Numbered from the stretch's first letter, positions 45,053 to 53,259 are shown. The stretch: DNA of 64,000 nucleotides from an uncultured Treponema sp. (GCA_910584475.1 CAJUBD010000002.1:168019-232018); one strand, 5' to 3'. A program made the numbers and translations. Notes: generated from the letters alone by a model not told the origin.

Positions 45053-46546
45053 TCAATCCCAAATCGGAGTTCCGCAGCTTTCGTGCTCGGATTCCCATGC
45101 TTGCGCCGTCCGCAAAATTTTCGCTTCGCTGAACATCGCGCCTGCGAATTGAATTCCCACGGGCATTCCGTCTGCTGCTTTTCCCGCCGGCACCGAAAGG
45201 CTCGGAATTCGCGCTAAGTTTACGAATGTCGTGAAAAGGTCGCTCAAATACATTTCAAGCGGACTGTCCACTTTTTGTCCCAACTTGAACGCGGGCGTGG
45301 GGCACGTGGGGCACAAAACCAAATCGTAGTGCGTGAAAAGTTCAGACATTTCGCGTTGGATTCGCGCGCGTACCGTCATTCCTTTTTTGTAAGTGTCGCC
45401 TGAAAATTGCTCCGACAAAACGTAGTTTCCGATTATGATTCGCCGCTTCACTTCAGGACCGAATCCTTCCGAGCGAGTTTCCACATAAAGTTCGTCGTAG
45501 CCTTTGCCGTTGTCCACTCGTCGGCCATAGCGGATTCCATCGAACCGGCTCAAATTCGAAGCCGCCTCGCTCAAGGCAATTACATAGTAAGAAGCGATTG
45601 CAGCGTTCAAAATTGGCAGGTCAACCACTTCGATTTTCGCGCCTTTTTGCTCAAACCATTTTCGGGTTTCGCCGAAAACCGCGCCGACATCGGGCGAAAG
45701 CCCTTCGCTTTCCAAAAACTGCTTTGGAATCGCGATTTTCAATTTGGAAAATTCCTGCGCGTCAAACGGCTTCAATTCCAAAAGCGAATTTCTTTCTGGC
45801 AAATCCGCACTCGTGTCATCGTAAAAATCCACGCCACATATTGCCGCCAAAACCGCCGCCACATCCTGCGGAGTGTGCGCGATGATTCCCACTTGATCAA
45901 GCGAAGAGCCGTAAGCCACCACGCCCCATCTGCTCAAAACTCCATAAGTGGGCTTGAGTCCGTAAACGCCGCAATAGCTTGCCGGCAAACGAACCGAGCC
46001 GCCGGTTTCCGTGCCAAGCGCGAACGGTGCGAGATTCGCCGCCACCGCCGCCGTGCTTCCGCCCGAAGAGCCGCCTGAAACATATTCGCGGTTTATCGGA
46101 TTTCGTGTCGGTCCATAAACAGAATATTCCGTGGAACTTCCCATCGCGAATTCATCTTGATTGCATCGTCCCAGCGGAATCGCGCCTGCCGCCTTTAGTC
46201 GCGAAATCACCGTGGCGTCGTAAGGCGCGACATAGCCCTCAAGAATTTTCGAAGCGCAAGTGAGGCGCTTTCCGCGAACGGAAATATTGTCTTTGTTTGC
46301 GAACAGAACGCCAAGAAGAGGCTTCTTTTTAAAAAGCGCGTCAAGCGAGCCGTCTTTTCTCGCCGCAGAAATTTCCGCGTCCGCAGCTTGCGCTAGCGAA
46401 AGTGCGTCATCGTACATTTCCAAAAACGCGTTGAGCGGAAGCGCGGAATTTTTGTCCGCCTCGAAAGTTTCAATGGAATTGCGCGCCAAAGTCTCGCTCG
46501 TAATTTCGCCAGACTTTAATTTTTGAATTGTTTCATTTATGTTCAT
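45053..46546 (-). CDS. gatA: Asp-tRNA(Asn)/Glu-tRNA(Gln) amidotransferase subunit A
   Basis: 497 aa amidase. Catalytic Ser-cisSer-Lys: Lys in LFANKDNISVRG, SGGSSGGSTAAVAANLAPFA and GTETGGSVRLPASYCG, with YGLKPTYGVLSRWGV. It supplies ammonia to GatB for correcting mischarged tRNA. It lies downstream of gatC with a 151-bp spacer that contains an A-type hairpin. gatB is not in the window, so the complex is completed elsewhere. Confidence 0.95.
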   Translation of the reverse strand: MNINETIQKLKSGEITSETLARNSIETFEADKNSALPLNAFLEMYDDALSLAQAADAEISAARKDGSLDALFKKKPLLGVLFANKDNISVRGKRLTCASKILEGYVAPYDATVISRLKAAGAIPLGRCNQDEFAMGSSTEYSVYGPTRNPINREYVSGGSSGGSTAAVAANLAPFALGTETGGSVRLPASYCGVYGLKPTYGVLSRWGVVAYGSSLDQVGIIAHTPQDVAAVLAAICGVDFYDDTSADLPERNSLLELKPFDAQEFSKLKIAIPKQFLESEGLSPDVGAVFGETRKWFEQKGAKIEVVDLPILNAAIASYYVIALSEAASNLSRFDGIRYGRRVDNGKGYDELYVETRSEGFGPEVKRRIIIGNYVLSEQFSGDTYKKGMTVRARIQREMSELFTHYDLVLCPTCPTPAFKLGQKVDSPLEMYLSDLFTTFVNLARIPSLSVPAGKAADGMPVGIQFAGAMFSEAKILRTAQAWESEHESCGTPIWD

Positions 46547-46626
46547 AATTTTTTCCTGTTATTTTTCGTTATCAAAATTGAATTGCAATACAATTCGTCT
46601 GGGCAAAGGTCTTGACTTTCTGGCCA

Positions 46627-46663
46627 TTCAACATTGGCACGCCATTTTTGCGCCAATGTTGAA
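46627..46663 (-). repeat. Lone A-type hairpin between gatC and gatA
   Basis: A 12-bp perfect stem, TTCAACATTGGC / GCCAATGTTGAA. On the minus strand the loop is GCAAAAATGGCGT, 11 of 13 bases the same as the A-module loop GCTGAAATGGCGT at 31658. The stem is entirely different. The rest of the 151-bp spacer has no gene. Confidence 0.7.
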
Positions 46664-46697
46664 TATCCATAAAACCATATCAATGTGTGTCAAAAAA

Positions 46698-47000
46698 TTA
46701 CGCACCTTCGCCCAAAACTTTCGGCACTTGAAAATAGCCGTCCATAAAATTCGGCGAAACTTTTTTCACGTCGGGGATTTCAAGTCCGGCGACAATTTCA
46801 TCTTCGCGCAATTTTTCGCTTTGCGTGGAAGGATAGGCATCGTAAGGATTTTCGCTGTCATCGAACTTTGAAAGAATTTCAAAATATGAAACGATTTCGT
46901 CCACTTGTTTTTTCAGCGTCGGCAAATCCGTGCTCTCCGGAGAAAGGCGCGAAAGATACAAAAGTTTTTCGAGCGTGCCTTCGTCAATAGTTTTTTCCAT
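46698..47000 (-). CDS. gatC: Amidotransferase subunit C
   Basis: 100 aa. LLYLSRLSPESTDLPTLKKQ then VDEIVSYFEILSKFD is the helical GatC core; the tail FQVPKVLGEGA wraps GatA in known structures. First gene of gatC-gatA. No ribosome site: TAGAAT ends 6 nt before the ATG, so translation probably starts on a leaderless transcript. Confidence 0.92.
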   Translation of the reverse strand: MEKTIDEGTLEKLLYLSRLSPESTDLPTLKKQVDEIVSYFEILSKFDDSENPYDAYPSTQSEKLREDEIVAGLEIPDVKKVSPNFMDGYFQVPKVLGEGA

Positions 47001-47006
47001 AAAATC

Positions 47007-47012
47007 ATTCTA
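47007..47012 (-). promoter_or_regulatory. -10 box of leaderless gatC promoter
   Basis: TAGAAT on the minus strand, then 6 nt (GATTTT) to ATG. Confidence 0.55.
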
Positions 47013-47103
47013 GCAATTTTGCGCAAAAGTTTCAAGTTTTAGATTAAGGAAAATTTAAAATTGAAATTTCTTGCGATAATGAAAAAAACGCACGGCATTT
47101 CTT

Positions 47104-48528
47104 TCATTCCAAAAAAACTTTTTCCATTTTTCGCACTATTGGCACGATTCTCTCTCTTTTCAATCCCGAATAATTCACTATGAAACTTTTTTGCGCCAGA
47201 GAATTTTCCGCAAGCGTGTCATAATAAAAATCGCTTAAAAGCGCAATGTTGATTCCGCTCGCATTCAACCGCCTGCGCAATTCATCTCCGCTCAATTTCG
47301 ATTCAATTTGCAAAAGAAAATGCAATCCGGAATTTTCTTCTTTGATTTTCGCAATCGAGCGGATTTTGCTTTTTTGCAACGCGGCAATAAAATCGTTGCG
47401 CAAACTTCTATAATAATTTTTCATTCTGTTCAAATGCTTTTCGTAATGGCCCTCGTCGATGAAGCGTGCCAACGCGAACTGTTCAAACGAAGGAACCGGA
47501 CATGAAAAAAATCCCATTTTCGCAAAAAATTCTTCAAGCAAATTTTTAGGCAAAACCATGTAGCTTATCCTAAAGGAGGGGGAAAGTGTTTTTGAAAAAG
47601 TGTTGACATAAATGACGCGAGAATTTTTGTCGGATGAAAAAAGCGGCTCGAGCGGCATTCCGTCAAATCTAAATTCGCTGTCATAGTCGTCTTCAATTAT
47701 GAAGCGTCCGTTCCGCTCCTTCGCCCAATCCAAAATTTCCAAACGACGTTTGTACGGCATAACGATTCCAGTAGGAAAATGATGTTGCGGGGAAACGTGA
47801 ACAATTTGCGCACGAGACTTCTTTAAGTCCTTAACGCTGATTCCGCTTTCATCAAGATTCACTGGAACGCATTTCGTACCACAAAGTTTTGCGACCAAAT
47901 CAAGTTGCTTGTAACCAGGATTTTCCACGGCAAATTTATTTTCCTTTCCCAAAAATTGTAGCAACATTGAATAGATAAAATCCGTTCCCGCGCCGACGAC
48001 GATTTGCTCTGCGTCCACATCAATCATCCGAAACTGTCGCAAATGCGAGCAAATCGCTTTTCGTAATTCAAGTGCGCCTCCCAAAGGAACGCGCGACAAA
48101 AGTCGTTCGTCGCCGGAATTCAAAACCTGCCGCATAATTCGTGCCCAAAGCGCGAACGGAAATTTTTCAAAACTTGTGGAATTGCTTTTCAAATCCGCAA
48201 AATATTTTTTCGCTTTTTTTTCTCGCGTTTCTTTTTTCTGCGGAAGAAAATCTAATGAAACCTTTGGCTGCGGAAAATTTTGTGGAGGAATTGCTTCCAC
48301 GAAGAATCCTTTTTTTTCGATGGAATAAATATACCCTTCGCTGATTAGCCTGGCATAAGCGTTTTGTACGGTAATAACACTTACCCGCAAATGTTCGGCA
48401 AGCGCGCGCCTGGACGGAAGTCGCTCTTTAGAGACTAGTCTTCCATTTAAGATTTGCTTTTTTATTGAACAGTAAAGATACTCGCACAAAGTCAAATCTT
48501 TCCGCTTGCTGAAATCAATTGTAATCAT
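47104..48528 (-). CDS. pdxR: MocR/PdxR-family regulator (GntR HTH fused to aminotransferase fold)
   Basis: 474 aa from ATG 48528. N-terminal GntR winged helix: RLPSRRALAEHLRVSVITVQ, then NAYARLISEGYIYSIEKKG. The C-terminal part has the aminotransferase fold I, with VSPQHHFPTGIVMPYKRR, FIIEDDYDSEFRFDG and YVNTFSKTLSPSFRISYMV, where the Lys binds PLP. Such regulators sense PLP and control vitamin B6 genes. It is divergent from pdxK, which supports that role. A TATAAT box is at 48592-48597. Confidence 0.88.
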   Translation of the reverse strand: MITIDFSKRKDLTLCEYLYCSIKKQILNGRLVSKERLPSRRALAEHLRVSVITVQNAYARLISEGYIYSIEKKGFFVEAIPPQNFPQPKVSLDFLPQKKETREKKAKKYFADLKSNSTSFEKFPFALWARIMRQVLNSGDERLLSRVPLGGALELRKAICSHLRQFRMIDVDAEQIVVGAGTDFIYSMLLQFLGKENKFAVENPGYKQLDLVAKLCGTKCVPVNLDESGISVKDLKKSRAQIVHVSPQHHFPTGIVMPYKRRLEILDWAKERNGRFIIEDDYDSEFRFDGMPLEPLFSSDKNSRVIYVNTFSKTLSPSFRISYMVLPKNLLEEFFAKMGFFSCPVPSFEQFALARFIDEGHYEKHLNRMKNYYRSLRNDFIAALQKSKIRSIAKIKEENSGLHFLLQIESKLSGDELRRRLNASGINIALLSDFYYDTLAENSLAQKSFIVNYSGLKRERIVPIVRKMEKVFLE

Positions 48529-48591
48529 CTTGCTACCTGCCGCGTCTTGCAAGAATTTTCGCAAGACAAAAAAAATCATCTTGAAACTGGC

Positions 48592-48632
48592 ATTATAAAA
48601 TTTTACAGAATTTGGGTATACCAATAATACCA
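48592..48632. promoter_or_regulatory. Divergent control region of pdxR and pdxK
   Basis: TACCA direct repeats at 48619 and 48628 (9-bp spacing) lie within an inverted GGTAT/ATACC (48615-48631). Direct repeats of this kind are common MocR operators. The pdxR -10 box (TATAAT, minus strand, 48597-48592) lies 18 bp away. The operator assignment is inference. Confidence 0.5.
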
Positions 48633-48682
48633 GAAATTTTGTATCATTTCAACATAAATTTATTTCAAAGCGAGGAAAAATT

Positions 48683-49540
48683 ATGGATCAACGTTTGCTT
48701 ACGATTCAAGACATTTCATGCGTAGGACAATGTTCCCTCACGGTCGCGCTTCCAATTACAAGCGCGTGCGGAATTGAGACTGCAATTCTTCCAAGTTCCG
48801 TGCTTTCAAACCACACGGGCAAAGGATTCAGCGCGTGGACTTTTCGCGACCTCACGGACGAAATGCCTAAAATCCTTGATCAATGGCTCAAAGAGAAAAT
48901 AGATTTCAGCGCGTTCTACACCGGCTATGTTTCAAAATCGCAGATTCCGCATATTTTGGAAATCTTCAAAAAATCGGCACGTGCTGGCGCAATAAAAATT
49001 ATCGATCCAGCGATGGCAGATAATGGAAAACTTTACCCTGGTTTTGATTCCGATTTTCCGAAGGAAATGGCGAGACTTGTAAAGGAAGCCGACTATGTTT
49101 TGCCGAATCTCACCGAAGCGACATTGCTTTTGGATGAGCCTTTTGTCGAAAGCGGCTACGATGAAAATTACATCGAACGAATCGCGCGCGGCTTGCATAA
49201 AATGGGGGCAAAAAACATCGTTCTTACCGGCGTGAGTTTTGAAGCGAACAAGCTTGGCGTGGCGGTTTTTGACGGTAACAAAACCGAATATTATTTTACC
49301 GAGCGTCTCGCGGCTTCTATGCACGGTACTGGCGATGTTTACGCGGCGGCGTTCACGGGTGCGCTTCTTCGCGGAAAACCGCCTTTGCAGGCGGCTGCAA
49401 TCGCGGCGGATTTCGTAGTCGAATCAATGCGGCAAACTCTTCCTGATGCAGGACATTTTTACGGCGTAAAATTTGAAAGGGCAATTCCGTTTCTGGTCGA
49501 GAAAATCATGACGACCGCCACTAAAGGAGATTGTAAATAG
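48683..49540 (+). CDS. pdxK: Pyridoxal/pyridoxamine kinase
   Basis: 285 aa ribokinase-fold enzyme. ISCVGQCSLTVALPITSACG is the substrate-side start, KIIDPAMADNGKLYPGFDS the PdxK/PdxY motif, DYVLPNLTEATLL the domain hinge and MHGTGDVYAAAFTGALLRG the anion hole with the catalytic Asp. It phosphorylates B6 vitamers to feed PLP. Divergent from its likely regulator; GAGGAAAAA precedes the start. A terminator follows. Confidence 0.92.
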   Translation: MDQRLLTIQDISCVGQCSLTVALPITSACGIETAILPSSVLSNHTGKGFSAWTFRDLTDEMPKILDQWLKEKIDFSAFYTGYVSKSQIPHILEIFKKSARAGAIKIIDPAMADNGKLYPGFDSDFPKEMARLVKEADYVLPNLTEATLLLDEPFVESGYDENYIERIARGLHKMGAKNIVLTGVSFEANKLGVAVFDGNKTEYYFTERLAASMHGTGDVYAAAFTGALLRGKPPLQAAAIAADFVVESMRQTLPDAGHFYGVKFERAIPFLVEKIMTTATKGDCK

Positions 49541-49546
49541 AGGCTT

Positions 49547-49577
49547 CAAAACTGCGGTCGTAACGCCGCAGTTTTTG
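49547..49577 (+). terminator. Intrinsic terminator of pdxK
   Basis: AAAACTGCGG..CCGCAGTTTTTG, 7 nt after the stop codon. Confidence 0.85.
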
Positions 49578-49581
49578 TTCG

Positions 49582-49668
49582 CCCGTCATTTTTATCTGCA
49601 TTCTCTTGCTCACGAATATATTTTCGTGCCACGCTCTCATTCAAGTTTGCCGTGCTCATATGATATCC
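49582..49668 (-). pseudogene. tnpA: Second IS200-type TnpA fragment
   Basis: The minus strand reads GYHMSTANLNESVARKYIRE then QENADKNDG. This matches the tyrosine-helix region and tail of IS200 TnpA, and is close to the fragment at 3020-3060 (HYMSTADLNENVAQKY). The next 180 bp on the same strand keep an open frame (VIDIMFRIASCYNKARTATS..) that I cannot assign. Confidence 0.6.
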
Positions 49669-49842
49669 CCGCTGTATGTACAATAGCATTCAGTGCGTGA
49701 TACGATTTCTTCATCAGCATTTCTGCTATTTTTTGACTTGTCGCTGTCCTTGCCTTATTATAGCAAGAGGCTATTCGGAACATAATATCTATCACAAATA
49801 GGTTTAGTCCATGATTTTTTAAAAGATTTGAAAAAAAAGTAA

Positions 49843-49907
49843 GTTGTAACTATTGACATTACAACAAGGAAATGTTATATTAGAGTTGTAATCATAAAGG
49901 TTACAAC
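49843..49907 (+). promoter_or_regulatory. Strong promoter framed by two identical operators
   Basis: TTGACA (49853-49858), 17-bp spacer, TATATT (49876-49881). Two inverted repeats, GTTGTAA-N9-TTACAAC, lie at 49843-49865 (over the -35) and 49885-49907 (over the start point). Their centres are 42 bp apart, four helical turns, so two dimers would sit on the same face. The regulator is not evident in the window. Confidence 0.75.
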
Positions 49908-49932
49908 AAATCAATTCTTTGGAGGAATTAAA

Positions 49933-50736
49933 ATGAAAAAGAACAATTGTTCTATGGTCGCGCTCGGCAAGGGCGAAATGAATGTCTATGATTTTGGTGC
50001 GGTACAGCTTCATGCTTACAAGACGAACGATTTTATCGATGACGAAGTTTTCATCGTCGTGAAAAACGGACAAGGCGTTTGTATTGAGCTGCCGTGTTTT
50101 TTTGACAACATTGCGGAATTGACTTCGTATCTCGAGGACAACAAAATCAAGCTTGCGGCAAAATTGGTGGCTTATCACGGCGCGGGCGCGACATTTATGC
50201 CGAACGTTCCAAATTACGGAACGCAATCTTCCGATGAGTACAATACTTCAGGCGGAGGAGCCGGGCTTGTGAAAAATTTTACTGGCGCGTTCGGCGCGGC
50301 GTTCGACAATAAAATTGCGAAGGCAGACAAAATTATCAATGACGGCGAAATTGAAATTGCTGGAATAAAATTTGCAATCAAATCAAACAACGAGGCTTAC
50401 GACATTGAAATTCCCGAAATCAATTGCGTGTACACGCACATGCTCGGACATGACTGCCATTCCATCGTTGCGGGCACCTCGCATGCTGACATAATAATTT
50501 CACAGCTTGAAGGCTACATCAAAAAAGGTTTTGACCTCGTGCTCACTTCGCATTACACACCAGAGGATTTGAAAGACGCGCAAACGAAAATCGAATATCT
50601 CAATGCGCTCAAAGAAATCAGCGGCAAGTGCAAAAGCGCGGAGGAAATGAAAGAGAAAGTTATGGCAAAATTTGCGAGCTATAGCGGTTTGAACTATCTT
50701 GATATGACCGTCGGAATGTTTTTCCCTGCAAAGTGA
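49933..50736 (+). CDS. Metallo-beta-lactamase-like hydrolase homologue (degenerate)
   Basis: 267 aa with GGAGG before the start. The protein has alternating strands as in the MBL fold (VALGKGEMNVYDFGAVQLHA, FIVVKNGQGVCIELPCFFDN, HMLGHDCHSIVAGTSHAD), but the HxHxDH metal motif is missing, so catalysis as a hydrolase is doubtful. It is controlled by the double operator upstream and ended by a terminator, i.e. a tightly regulated single gene. Assignment tentative. Confidence 0.5.
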   Translation: MKKNNCSMVALGKGEMNVYDFGAVQLHAYKTNDFIDDEVFIVVKNGQGVCIELPCFFDNIAELTSYLEDNKIKLAAKLVAYHGAGATFMPNVPNYGTQSSDEYNTSGGGAGLVKNFTGAFGAAFDNKIAKADKIINDGEIEIAGIKFAIKSNNEAYDIEIPEINCVYTHMLGHDCHSIVAGTSHADIIISQLEGYIKKGFDLVLTSHYTPEDLKDAQTKIEYLNALKEISGKCKSAEEMKEKVMAKFASYSGLNYLDMTVGMFFPAK

Positions 50737-50751
50737 AATTAAAAAATTTTA

Positions 50752-50789
50752 AAAGAGCGCAGGCAAAATGCTTGCGCTCTTTCGTTTGA
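50752..50789 (+). terminator. Intrinsic terminator
   Basis: AAAGAGCGCA..TGCGCTCTTT followed by CGTTTG. Confidence 0.8.
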
Positions 50790-50863
50790 AAAATTAAAAT
50801 GGAAAGAGAAAGCGTTTTTGAAAATTGCGAATTGCAACTTTCAAAAATGTTTAAAAAAAACTT

Positions 50864-51268
50864 ATGGAACGTGTATTTGAATTTTTAAGAGAAAATCCTC
50901 TGCAGTATTGCGCGACAATTGGGCTTGACGGAAAGCCGAAAGTTCGGCCTTTTCAAATGATGTACAATGAAGGCGGGAAAATTTTTTATTGCACTGTCGC
51001 GAAAAAAGATGTCTACGCAGAATTGCAAAAAAATCCATATTTGGAAATCAGCGTTTCTACGATGGAAAAATGGCTTCGTATTCGCGGGCGCGTTGAATGG
51101 GTGGATGATGTCAAAGCGAAAGAAAAAGTTTTGGCGGAAAGTCCGCTCGTAAAAAGCATTTATAAAACTGTCGACAATCCGATTTTAAAAGTGTTTTACA
51201 TTGCCGAAGCGGAAGCGATAATCGCAGACTTTTCTGGACGGCCGCCGATTACAGTAAAATTGTGTTAG
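50864..51268 (+). CDS. PNPOx-like flavin-binding split-barrel protein
   Basis: 134 aa. FLRENPLQYCATIGLDGKPK, then VRPFQMMYNEGGKIFYCTVA, then NPYLEISVSTMEKWLRIRG, matches the FMN-binding split barrel of the pyridoxamine-5-phosphate-oxidase superfamily. Many such small proteins reduce or bind F420/FMN ligands; substrate unknown. No ribosome site; a long AT-rich hairpin (TTTTTGAAA..TTTCAAAAA, 50816-50848) precedes the start. Confidence 0.8.
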   Translation: MERVFEFLRENPLQYCATIGLDGKPKVRPFQMMYNEGGKIFYCTVAKKDVYAELQKNPYLEISVSTMEKWLRIRGRVEWVDDVKAKEKVLAESPLVKSIYKTVDNPILKVFYIAEAEAIIADFSGRPPITVKLC

Positions 51269-51423
51269 TAGGGGAAGGACATGACAAATGGCGTGACTTT
51301 TGTCAGCTAAAGTTTGCCAGCCACTTTTCGACTTGCCAAGCTTGTTTTATTTGTGCGCTTTTGCGCTAAAAAGTCATTCGCTAAATTATAATTTCGTGAA
51401 TGGCTTTTCATGGGAGGAAAATT

Positions 51424-52197
51424 ATGGAATCGCTCGATCGCTTAATTGAAATTCTTTGTGCGGAACGCGGTGAAAAAATGCCGTCACTTTCAGAAGAAGA
51501 AAAGTCACAATATTTTCGCGCATTGTGCAATGTCCGCATGCCAATTCCAGCATCGCAAGAATTTTTAAAATTACAAGACGAATATCTTTCCGAACAAACG
51601 CGAATGCGCGGCATCGTTGATGTTACGACGCTTTCCTATAATGGCGGCATTTCTTTGTGGCAAGGCGACATTACTCGCCTTAATTCGGACGCGATTGTCA
51701 ACGCATGCAACAGCAAGTTGCTCGGATGTTTTCAGCCGCTTCACAATTGCATCGATAATTGCATTCATTCTTTTGCGGGAATTCAAGTGCGACTTGATTG
51801 CCAAAAAATTATGCAAGGCGGCGACGAACCAAGCGGAAAGGTAAAAGTTACGAGCGCGTACAATTTGCCGAGCAAATATATTTTCCACACTGTAGGACCT
51901 ATTGTAAGCGGCAAGGTTACAACTCAAAACGAGAGCGATTTGAAAAGTTGCTACATTTCATGCTTGGACAAAGCGAAAGAAATGAAATTGAAAAGCATCG
52001 CGTTCTGCTGTCTTTCCACTGGCGTGTTTGGCTATCCAAAAGATAAGGCGTGCGATTTGGCAGTGAGAACAGTAAAAGCGTGGCTTGCTGAAAACGATGG
52101 CGACATAAAAATTATTTTCAATGTGTTTACGGACGAGGACAAAAAATTTTATAAGGAGCGTTTAAATTTTGCGCCAAAATACTGTCGCAAAATTTAA
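51424..52197 (+). CDS. Zinc-containing macrodomain ADP-ribose hydrolase
   Basis: 257 aa from ATG 51424 (GGGAGG just before). Macrodomain: LWQGDITRLNSDAIVNACNS is the ADP-ribose loop. The insert LLGCFQPLHNCIDNCIHSFA supplies the Cys/His residues that in Zn-macrodomains hold a catalytic zinc. Then FHTVGPIVSGK and CCLSTGVFGYPKDKA. Such enzymes remove ADP-ribose from proteins, often next to a sirtuin-type transferase and lipoylation genes; none is here. The last residues (LNFAPKYCRKI) are encoded by the A module of a hairpin element, so the native end was probably near FYKE. Confidence 0.88.
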   Translation: MESLDRLIEILCAERGEKMPSLSEEEKSQYFRALCNVRMPIPASQEFLKLQDEYLSEQTRMRGIVDVTTLSYNGGISLWQGDITRLNSDAIVNACNSKLLGCFQPLHNCIDNCIHSFAGIQVRLDCQKIMQGGDEPSGKVKVTSAYNLPSKYIFHTVGPIVSGKVTTQNESDLKSCYISCLDKAKEMKLKSIAFCCLSTGVFGYPKDKACDLAVRTVKAWLAENDGDIKIIFNVFTDEDKKFYKERLNFAPKYCRKI

Positions 52198-52490
52198 CTA
52201 CGAGTTTTGTTTCAAAACTCGACATCCAATGTGTTTTCTCATTTCATTGCGAAAACACATTTTTAACAGTTCGAAAGTTGACACTTTCTTCACTGTTAAA
52301 AATTAAGGAGCGTTTAAATTTCGCGCCGAAAATATAACGCAAGCCTTGCGACTTGCCATCGGGTTTTCGCCTTGTTTTTTTTATGAAAAACTCGCGCGAC
52401 AATTTTAACTTCGAGCTTTGTTCCAAAACTCGCTTGTTTGTCATTGTCGGGCTTGACCCGACAATCTATTTTGTACTTGCATGCGTCGCA
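52159..52490 (+). repeat. Modular hairpin element overlapping the macrodomain gene end
   Basis: A 52164-52195 (AAATTTTGCG/CGCAAAATTT) holds the macrodomain stop codon. B 52201-52221. C 52229-52260 (ATGTGTTTTC/GAAAACACAT around the conserved loop TCATTTCATTGC). D 52259-52303 with inner GAAAGT/ACTTTC. Then AAGGAGCGTTTAAA and a second, rearranged unit whose last 115 bp match 17-140. Confidence 0.88.
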
Positions 52491-52506
52491 ACAGATTAAA
52501 AAAAAG

Positions 52507-52677
52507 ATCGCAAGTTTGCGATAAAGTTATACTGGGATTTTGAAATGAAATTGTTCTTGCGATAAATTATCGCAAGTTTTCACGAAAATTTGATTTTTAA
52601 AATTAAATTCTTTTGACTTGCGATAAAACTGCGTTTCCTAAAATTCGTATTTTTTCAAATTTGATAAAATATCGCAA
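52507..52677. repeat. TTGCGATA palindrome array, left of the XRE gene
   Basis: ATCGCAAGTTTGCGAT (52507), CTTGCGATAAATTATCGCAAG (52556-52576), CTTGCGATAAAACTGCG (52617) and TTGATAAAATATCGCAA (52661). Units are about 61 bp apart with similar AT-rich text between them (GATTTTTAAAATTAAATTC). Because the spacers are also alike, this is not a CRISPR array. Confidence 0.75.
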
Positions 52678-52681
52678 CAAC

Positions 52682-53020
52682 TTAAAATTTTTTTTCTGCT
52701 TTCAAGTCATCGACAATTTGCCGCGCCATCATTTCGAATTTCGGATTTATCATATTTATGATGCGCGTGGAGACTGCGTTCACGATTCGCGCTTCGCTGC
52801 TAGTTCCTCCGAAAAGCTCTGCCGGCTCCACTTGCAGCACGGAGGCGATTTTCGCGATGAGCGGCGCGCTCACGAACTGCGTTCCAGTTTCGATTACGGA
52901 AAGATGCTTTTGCGTAACATCGAGCATCTCCGCAAGCTGCGTCTGAGTGAGATTCCGACTTTTTCTGAGCCGCCGCAAATTTCCGCCGAAAAGTTTCGGA
53001 ATGTCGATGAGCGTTTCCAT
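52682..53020 (-). CDS. XRE-family transcriptional regulator
   Basis: 113 aa from ATG 53020. Cro/C1 HTH: LFGGNLRRLRKSRNLTQTQL, then AEMLDVTQKHLSVIETGTQF, then IAKIASVLQVEPAELF. The C-terminal 40 residues are a possible dimer helix (MINPKFEMMARQIVDDLKAE). It is divergent from the promoter at 53100-53128, which is bracketed by GTATAAATATAC sites, its likely operators. Palindrome arrays flank it on both sides. Regulon unknown. Confidence 0.85.
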   Translation of the reverse strand: METLIDIPKLFGGNLRRLRKSRNLTQTQLAEMLDVTQKHLSVIETGTQFVSAPLIAKIASVLQVEPAELFGGTSSEARIVNAVSTRIINMINPKFEMMARQIVDDLKAEKKF

Positions 53021-53068
53021 ATTTAAAATTATGCCATTAGAAAGCGAAAAAAGAAACATTCTGTTATG

Positions 53069-53152
53069 GTATAAATATACTTATCAATATGTAAAACTCT
53101 TGACTTTCCACCGCATTTGTGATAAAATAGATTTTGTAAGGTATATTTATAC
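53069..53152 (+). promoter_or_regulatory. Promoter between two copies of a 12-bp operator
   Basis: GTATAAATATAC at 53069-53080 and its exact complement-order copy GTATATTTATAC at 53141-53152. Between them TTGACT (53100-53105), 17-bp spacer, TAAAAT (53123-53128). The XRE regulator next door is the natural candidate to bind both and loop out or repress this promoter. Confidence 0.65.
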
Positions 53153-53155
53153 TTT

Positions 53156-53248
53156 ATGGGGATTTTGCTTGTTAAAGATTTGCGATTGGATTTTGGAAAG
53201 AATGTAAATTCCGTGTCATTCTACGCGAAGCCGAGGAATCTGTTTTGA
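53156..53248 (+). CDS. Very short ORF behind the operator-flanked promoter
   Basis: 30 aa, MGILLVKDLRLDFGKNVNSV then SFYAKPRNLF, beginning about 28 nt after the -10 box. No good ribosome site. It may be a small peptide, or the promoter may make an RNA that includes the palindrome array at 53260. Confidence 0.3.
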   Translation: MGILLVKDLRLDFGKNVNSVSFYAKPRNLF

Positions 53249-53259
53249 GAAAATATGAA

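Noticed and set aside
49669..49800. Open frame VIDIMFRIASCYNKARTATS next to the second IS200 fragment
   Set aside because: Continuous but has no start signal and no family I recognise; too short to call.
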